A DNA stretch of 8,729 bases, taken from contig JAGYNW010000075.1 in assembly GCA_018399915.1 (NCBI GenBank), positions 1-8,729 of the forward strand. Reading direction: 5' to 3'. Positions 7,219-8,729 of this stretch are shown in pieces (the stretch's first letter is position 1; every line of letters starts with the position of its first letter). Source of the DNA: Candidatus Omnitrophota bacterium. Lineage in GTDB: Bacteria; Omnitrophota; Gorgyraeia; Zapsychrales; Zapsychraceae. Both the position numbers and the translations under genes were made by a program. The notes beneath the pieces are model-generated. The model did no database searches, had not been told where the DNA came from, and saw only the letters and a program-made list of their open reading frames with translations.

Positions 7219-7254
7219 TATTGCCACGTTGCTACACGTAGCAACGTGGCAATA
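7219..7254. repeat. Perfect 36-base inverted repeat (17-bp stem, 2-base loop)
   Basis: The left arm at 7219-7235 (TATTGCCACGTTGCTAC) is the exact reverse complement of 7238-7254, with AC between them. In RNA the loop would probably open to CACG. No T-run follows on the + strand, so a standard terminator is unlikely, though it could still stop or protect transcripts of the exported set. Its TTGCCACG/CGTGGCAA ends recall REP-like intergenic repeats seen in many environmental bacteria (an impression only). Confidence 0.85.
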
Positions 7255-7307
7255 GACATCCGTAGCGGACAAAAAAATATCAAATAGGGAAAAAGGAGGA
7301 CTTATTT

Positions 7308-8147
7308 ATGCCCAATGACTCCCAAGCTCTTTCAACCTCTGTCTACACCGCTTTAATCAAAGATATCCGCGGCATTTTAGCGGCCTGTCAAACAGCCATT
7401 GCCCAAAGCGCTAACCAGCATTTAGTAACAGCCTATTGGCACATCGGCCAACGCATCGCGCAAGAAGACGCGCTCAAAGACACTCCTCTGGCCACTGCCA
7501 CTCTGCAGGATTTAGCCGAAGAACTTAACGTGGACTACTCCACCCTTAACCGCTGCCTGCACTTTTTTACGGCCTATCCCAAAGGCGTTCCGTATGATTC
7601 GATCAACTGGTCCCAGTACAAATTGCTGCTGCCGATTGCAGACCCTGAAAAACGCGACTGGTACACCCAACAGGCTTTAAATCAAAATCTTTCCTGCGAA
7701 AAGCTGTCCCGGGCCATTCAAAACGATCAGTACAGCCACGCCAAAAAATCCAAAGGCCAAAACCCTGAGGCATCCCCAGTGATTGAACGCCCCACGCAGG
7801 CGACTTACGTCTACAAGGCCATTGTGGAAAATGTCGTGGACGGAGACACCCTGCTGGTACGGATTGATTTGGGCTTCACCACCTGGAAAGAACAACGCCT
7901 GCGCCTGGCAGGGATCGATACGCCGGCTCTGGATGAACCCAAAGGGGAGGCGGCCCGGCAGTTTGTCGCGCGAAAAATGGAGGCAGTCGATTTTGTCATG
8001 ATCAAGACCAACAAGATCGATATTTACGGGCGTTACGTCGCGCATGTGTTCTATTTACCCGGGGAAACAGATAAAGACACAGTCTTTGAAAAAGGACATT
8101 ATTTAAACCAGGATCTGCTGAACGCGGATTTGGCGGCCGTATTTTAA
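7308..8147 (+). CDS. DUF1016_N (YhcG N-terminal) and staphylococcal-nuclease-like fusion protein
   Basis: The product is 279 aa. Residues 10-140 match the DUF1016 N-terminal domain: LVTAYWHIGQRIAQED (39-54), LAEELNVDYSTLNRCLHFF (69-87), INWSQYKLLLPIADPEKRDWY (99-119) and a final EKLSRAIQ. In YhcG proteins this helical domain precedes a PD-(D/E)XK nuclease. Here a Lys/Pro linker (145-163) leads instead to an SNase domain (166-279). It has VVDGDTLLV (D178, D180), LRLAGIDTP (R199, D204, T205) and DIYGRYVAHVF (R242), matching Asp19/Asp21, Arg35, Asp40/Thr41 and Arg87 of S. aureus nuclease. The residue equivalent to catalytic Glu43 is Ala207; E210 and E213 lie nearby. There is no signal peptide, so action is probably on cytoplasmic nucleic acid. 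The ribosome site GGAGG (7295-7299) is eight bases upstream. G+C is higher than in its neighbours, suggesting transfer. A defence-like role is inference. Confidence 0.88.
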   Translation: MPNDSQALSTSVYTALIKDIRGILAACQTAIAQSANQHLVTAYWHIGQRIAQEDALKDTPLATATLQDLAEELNVDYSTLNRCLHFFTAYPKGVPYDSINWSQYKLLLPIADPEKRDWYTQQALNQNLSCEKLSRAIQNDQYSHAKKSKGQNPEASPVIERPTQATYVYKAIVENVVDGDTLLVRIDLGFTTWKEQRLRLAGIDTPALDEPKGEAARQFVARKMEAVDFVMIKTNKIDIYGRYVAHVFYLPGETDKDTVFEKGHYLNQDLLNADLAAVF

Positions 8148-8168
8148 GGACAAGAAACAAGCGTTTGA

Positions 8169-8394
8169 CATTATCTGCGTTTAAATGACCAGATCCAAGG
8201 GTATGGCGGTTCATTGGGTGTCAGGGATATGGGTTTGCTGAAATCCGCAATCGCCCAGCCATCCGGGTCTTTTTCCGGGCAATGGCTTCACCATTCTTGA
8301 TCCTGAACAAAAACTTTTAAACGCTATGCTCAAAATGGCTCAAGGCAAGTTACAAAAAGAAAAATCGGCCAGATTGTTAAAGGCGTTGGCTTAA
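8169..8394 (+). pseudogene. Broken Doc/Fic-family toxin gene lacking its catalytic core
   Basis: One frame (8169-8300) reads LNDQIQ, then YGGSLGVRDMGLLKSAIAQP and PSGSFSGQWLHHS before a TGA. This is the characteristic N-terminal half of Doc proteins (typically RYGGS.GIRD.GLLESALA.P...F.G..L.P). A different frame then continues from about 8278 to TAA 8392-8394. It reads NGFTI, LDPEQKLLNAMLKMAQGKL and a KSARLLKALA end, which matches the C-terminal part of Doc (LNG..L...... A...AEGKL....LA..L). The middle of about 40-50 residues with HxFx(D/E)GNKR is missing, and the first 10-15 residues are also not found. Deletion plus frame change make the gene non-functional for AMPylation or phosphorylation. 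It begins just after the nuclease stop, and no antitoxin gene is visible. Confidence 0.72.
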
Positions 8395-8431
8395 GCGAAA
8401 AGGTGGGGGTGCATTTTGAGAAAGGAAAAAA

Positions 8432-8557
8432 ATGCAAAGAATCTTATTTCACATGGATCGGTGTTGTGGATTGGAATGTTCCGTTGAGGCGTCGGAACAT
8501 TCTTCTCGCGCAACACGTCACAACGTTTTGAGAAAAATTTTGGAAAACAAAGTATAA
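8432..8557 (+). CDS. Tiny ORF, unit 1 of a tandem series; possible decayed 4Fe-4S ferredoxin N-terminus
   Basis: The 41-codon frame has a good ribosome site (AAAGGA, 8421-8426, five bases before ATG). The peptide begins MQRILFHMDRCCGLEC, contains SEHSS and ends in the block ATRHNVLRKILENK plus V. The start and the EHS resemble ferredoxin-type electron carriers (MxRIxxxMDxCxGCxxCExACxxEHS), but two of four cluster Cys are missing and the length is far short of the usual 150 or more residues. The second unit repeats the C-terminal block. It may be a remnant, a real small protein or chance; the conserved repeat argues against pure chance. Confidence 0.35.
   Translation: MQRILFHMDRCCGLECSVEASEHSSRATRHNVLRKILENKV
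8474..8502. repeat. Inverted repeat, 10-bp perfect stem with 9-base loop
   Basis: GAATGTTCCG (8474-8483) pairs with CGGAACATTC (8493-8502). It lies inside tiny ORF unit 1, eight bases before the direct-repeat copy at 8510. TTCT follows but no T-run, so a terminator is unlikely. Confidence 0.7.
8510..8547 (+). repeat. Direct repeat copy 1 (38 bp, period 128)
   Basis: This 38-base block matches 8638-8675 at 33 of 38 positions with no gaps. Both copies can be read in the frame that gives an AT.HN...KILE peptide block. Confidence 0.8.
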
Positions 8558-8595
8558 AGAAAATATTTTGTATTAAGGGGTCGGGGTTGCTTGTT

Positions 8596-8630
8596 CATGA
8601 AATCGCGCAGAAGCATTCGCGATTGTCATG
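8596..8630. repeat. Inverted repeat, 12-bp stem with one bulged base
   Basis: CATGAAATCGCG (8596-8607) pairs with CGCGATT (8618-8624) and TCATG (8626-8630), with G8625 bulged and a 10-base loop. It precedes the second direct-repeat copy by seven bases, paralleling the hairpin before copy 1, although the stem sequences differ. Confidence 0.65.
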
Positions 8631-8637
8631 TTATTGT

Positions 8638-8675
8638 GCAACACCTCACAACCTTTTTAAAAAAATTTTGGAGAA
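8638..8675 (+). repeat. Direct repeat copy 2 (38 bp, period 128)
   Basis: This is the partner of 8510-8547, with five mismatches and no gaps. Read as codons, the changes through the KILE(N/K)K end are R/P, V/L, L/F, R/K, one synonymous Glu and N/K. The GGAG of this copy doubles as ribosome site for the next ATG. Confidence 0.8.
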
Positions 8676-8678
8676 AAA

Positions 8679-8729
8679 ATGAATAAAATTTTTCTAAAAA
8701 CGTACGGCTGGCCGATCGCCTCGGTATAG
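8679..8729 (+). CDS. Tiny ORF, unit 3, at the window edge
   Basis: ATG 8679 overlaps the TGA of unit 2 as ATGA and is preceded by GGAG (8670-8673 region). The 16-residue peptide starts MNKIFLKTYG and reaches TAG at the very last bases of the window. Its first residues echo units 1 and 2 (M/I-x-K/R-I-L/F). MNKIFLKTYG also resembles the N-terminus of MiaB-type methylthiotransferases, but the match stops where their Cys should come. Very short, so weak evidence. Confidence 0.25.
   Translation: MNKIFLKTYGWPIASV

Larger units (their letters stand above)
8554..8682 (+). pseudogene. Tiny frame, unit 2 of the tandem series; start codon changed to ATA
   Basis: The frame reads IKKIFCIKGSG, then EIAQKHSR and ends ATPHNLFKKILEKK with TGA at 8680-8682. 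It is 42 codons long, similar to unit 1 (41). No ATG or GTG lies at the expected start; an ATA sits exactly where the ATGA overlap would be expected. KKIFCIK...EIA..HS and LFKKILE again resemble a ferredoxin N-terminus with its Cys residues lost. Read as decayed rather than functional. Confidence 0.35.

Noticed and set aside
7219..7254. Reading the perfect inverted repeat as a rho-independent terminator of the exported set
   Set aside because: No T-run follows on the + strand, and the repeat sits after a promoter candidate rather than close to the stop at 7130.
7677..8045. Minus-strand open frame of 122 codons opposite the nuclease gene
   Set aside because: It is a shadow of the higher G+C nuclease gene, whose motifs are clear on the + strand.
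8510..8675. CRISPR array
   Set aside because: There are only two imperfect copies 128 bases apart, without regular spacers, and no cas genes nearby.
8679..8708. Start of a MiaB-type tRNA methylthiotransferase
   Set aside because: The first ten residues fit, but the expected Cys after TYG is Trp and the frame ends at TAG after 16 codons.

Overview
The window looks like chromosomal DNA from an uncultured Gram-negative bacterium. Two predicted lipoproteins, Sec-type signal peptides and purine-rich Shine-Dalgarno sites (GGAGG, AAGGAGG) support this. Base composition is uneven. Rows counted by hand give about 23-38% G+C in the glycosyltransferase and VTT genes, 38-50% in the exported-protein genes, and 55-60% in the nuclease gene. 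The gene set would fit a metagenome lineage such as Omnitrophota or a relative, but that is only an impression from protein style, with no marker gene to support it. All convincing genes are on the + strand.

Region 1 (1-4168) is a tight envelope/carbohydrate cluster. It holds the 3' part of a large (alpha/alpha)6-type glycoside hydrolase-like protein, then a VTT/DedA-type membrane protein, then a GT4 glycosyltransferase that starts one base after the VTT stop codon. The GT4 gene ends in an amber codon. The same frame stays open for 49 more codons and contains a good transmembrane helix, so it may be a detached membrane anchor or a separate small membrane protein. Positions 4169-4483 hold no convincing gene, only a 19-bp direct repeat and a weak promoter candidate.

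Region 2 (4484-7130) is a three-gene exported set: a 172-aa lipoprotein-like protein, a 543-aa secreted coiled-coil protein with a Pro-Glu linker, and a 158-aa lipoprotein. The genes are separated by 8-11 bases, each has a strong ribosome site, and I recognise none of the families. Their co-transcription and shared export suggest one envelope function.

Region 3 (7131-8394) is accessory DNA. It begins with five phased GTAGA repeats, then a sigma-70-like promoter and a perfect 36-base inverted repeat placed where transcription should start. Next comes a DUF1016_N plus staphylococcal-nuclease-like fusion protein with a substitution at the usual catalytic Glu. It ends with a broken Doc/Fic toxin gene whose HxFx(D/E)GNK core is missing. 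This looks like a defence or toxin-antitoxin style hotspot.

Region 4 (8395-8729) holds the most unusual structure: a tandem series of very short reading frames. Each begins with an M/I-x-K/R-I type start, and the first two share a conserved C-terminal block with conservative codon changes. Successive units overlap as ATGA, or as its decayed form ATAA. Units 1 and 2 resemble decayed N-termini of small 4Fe-4S ferredoxin-type proteins. The array reaches the window edge, so its full extent is unknown.
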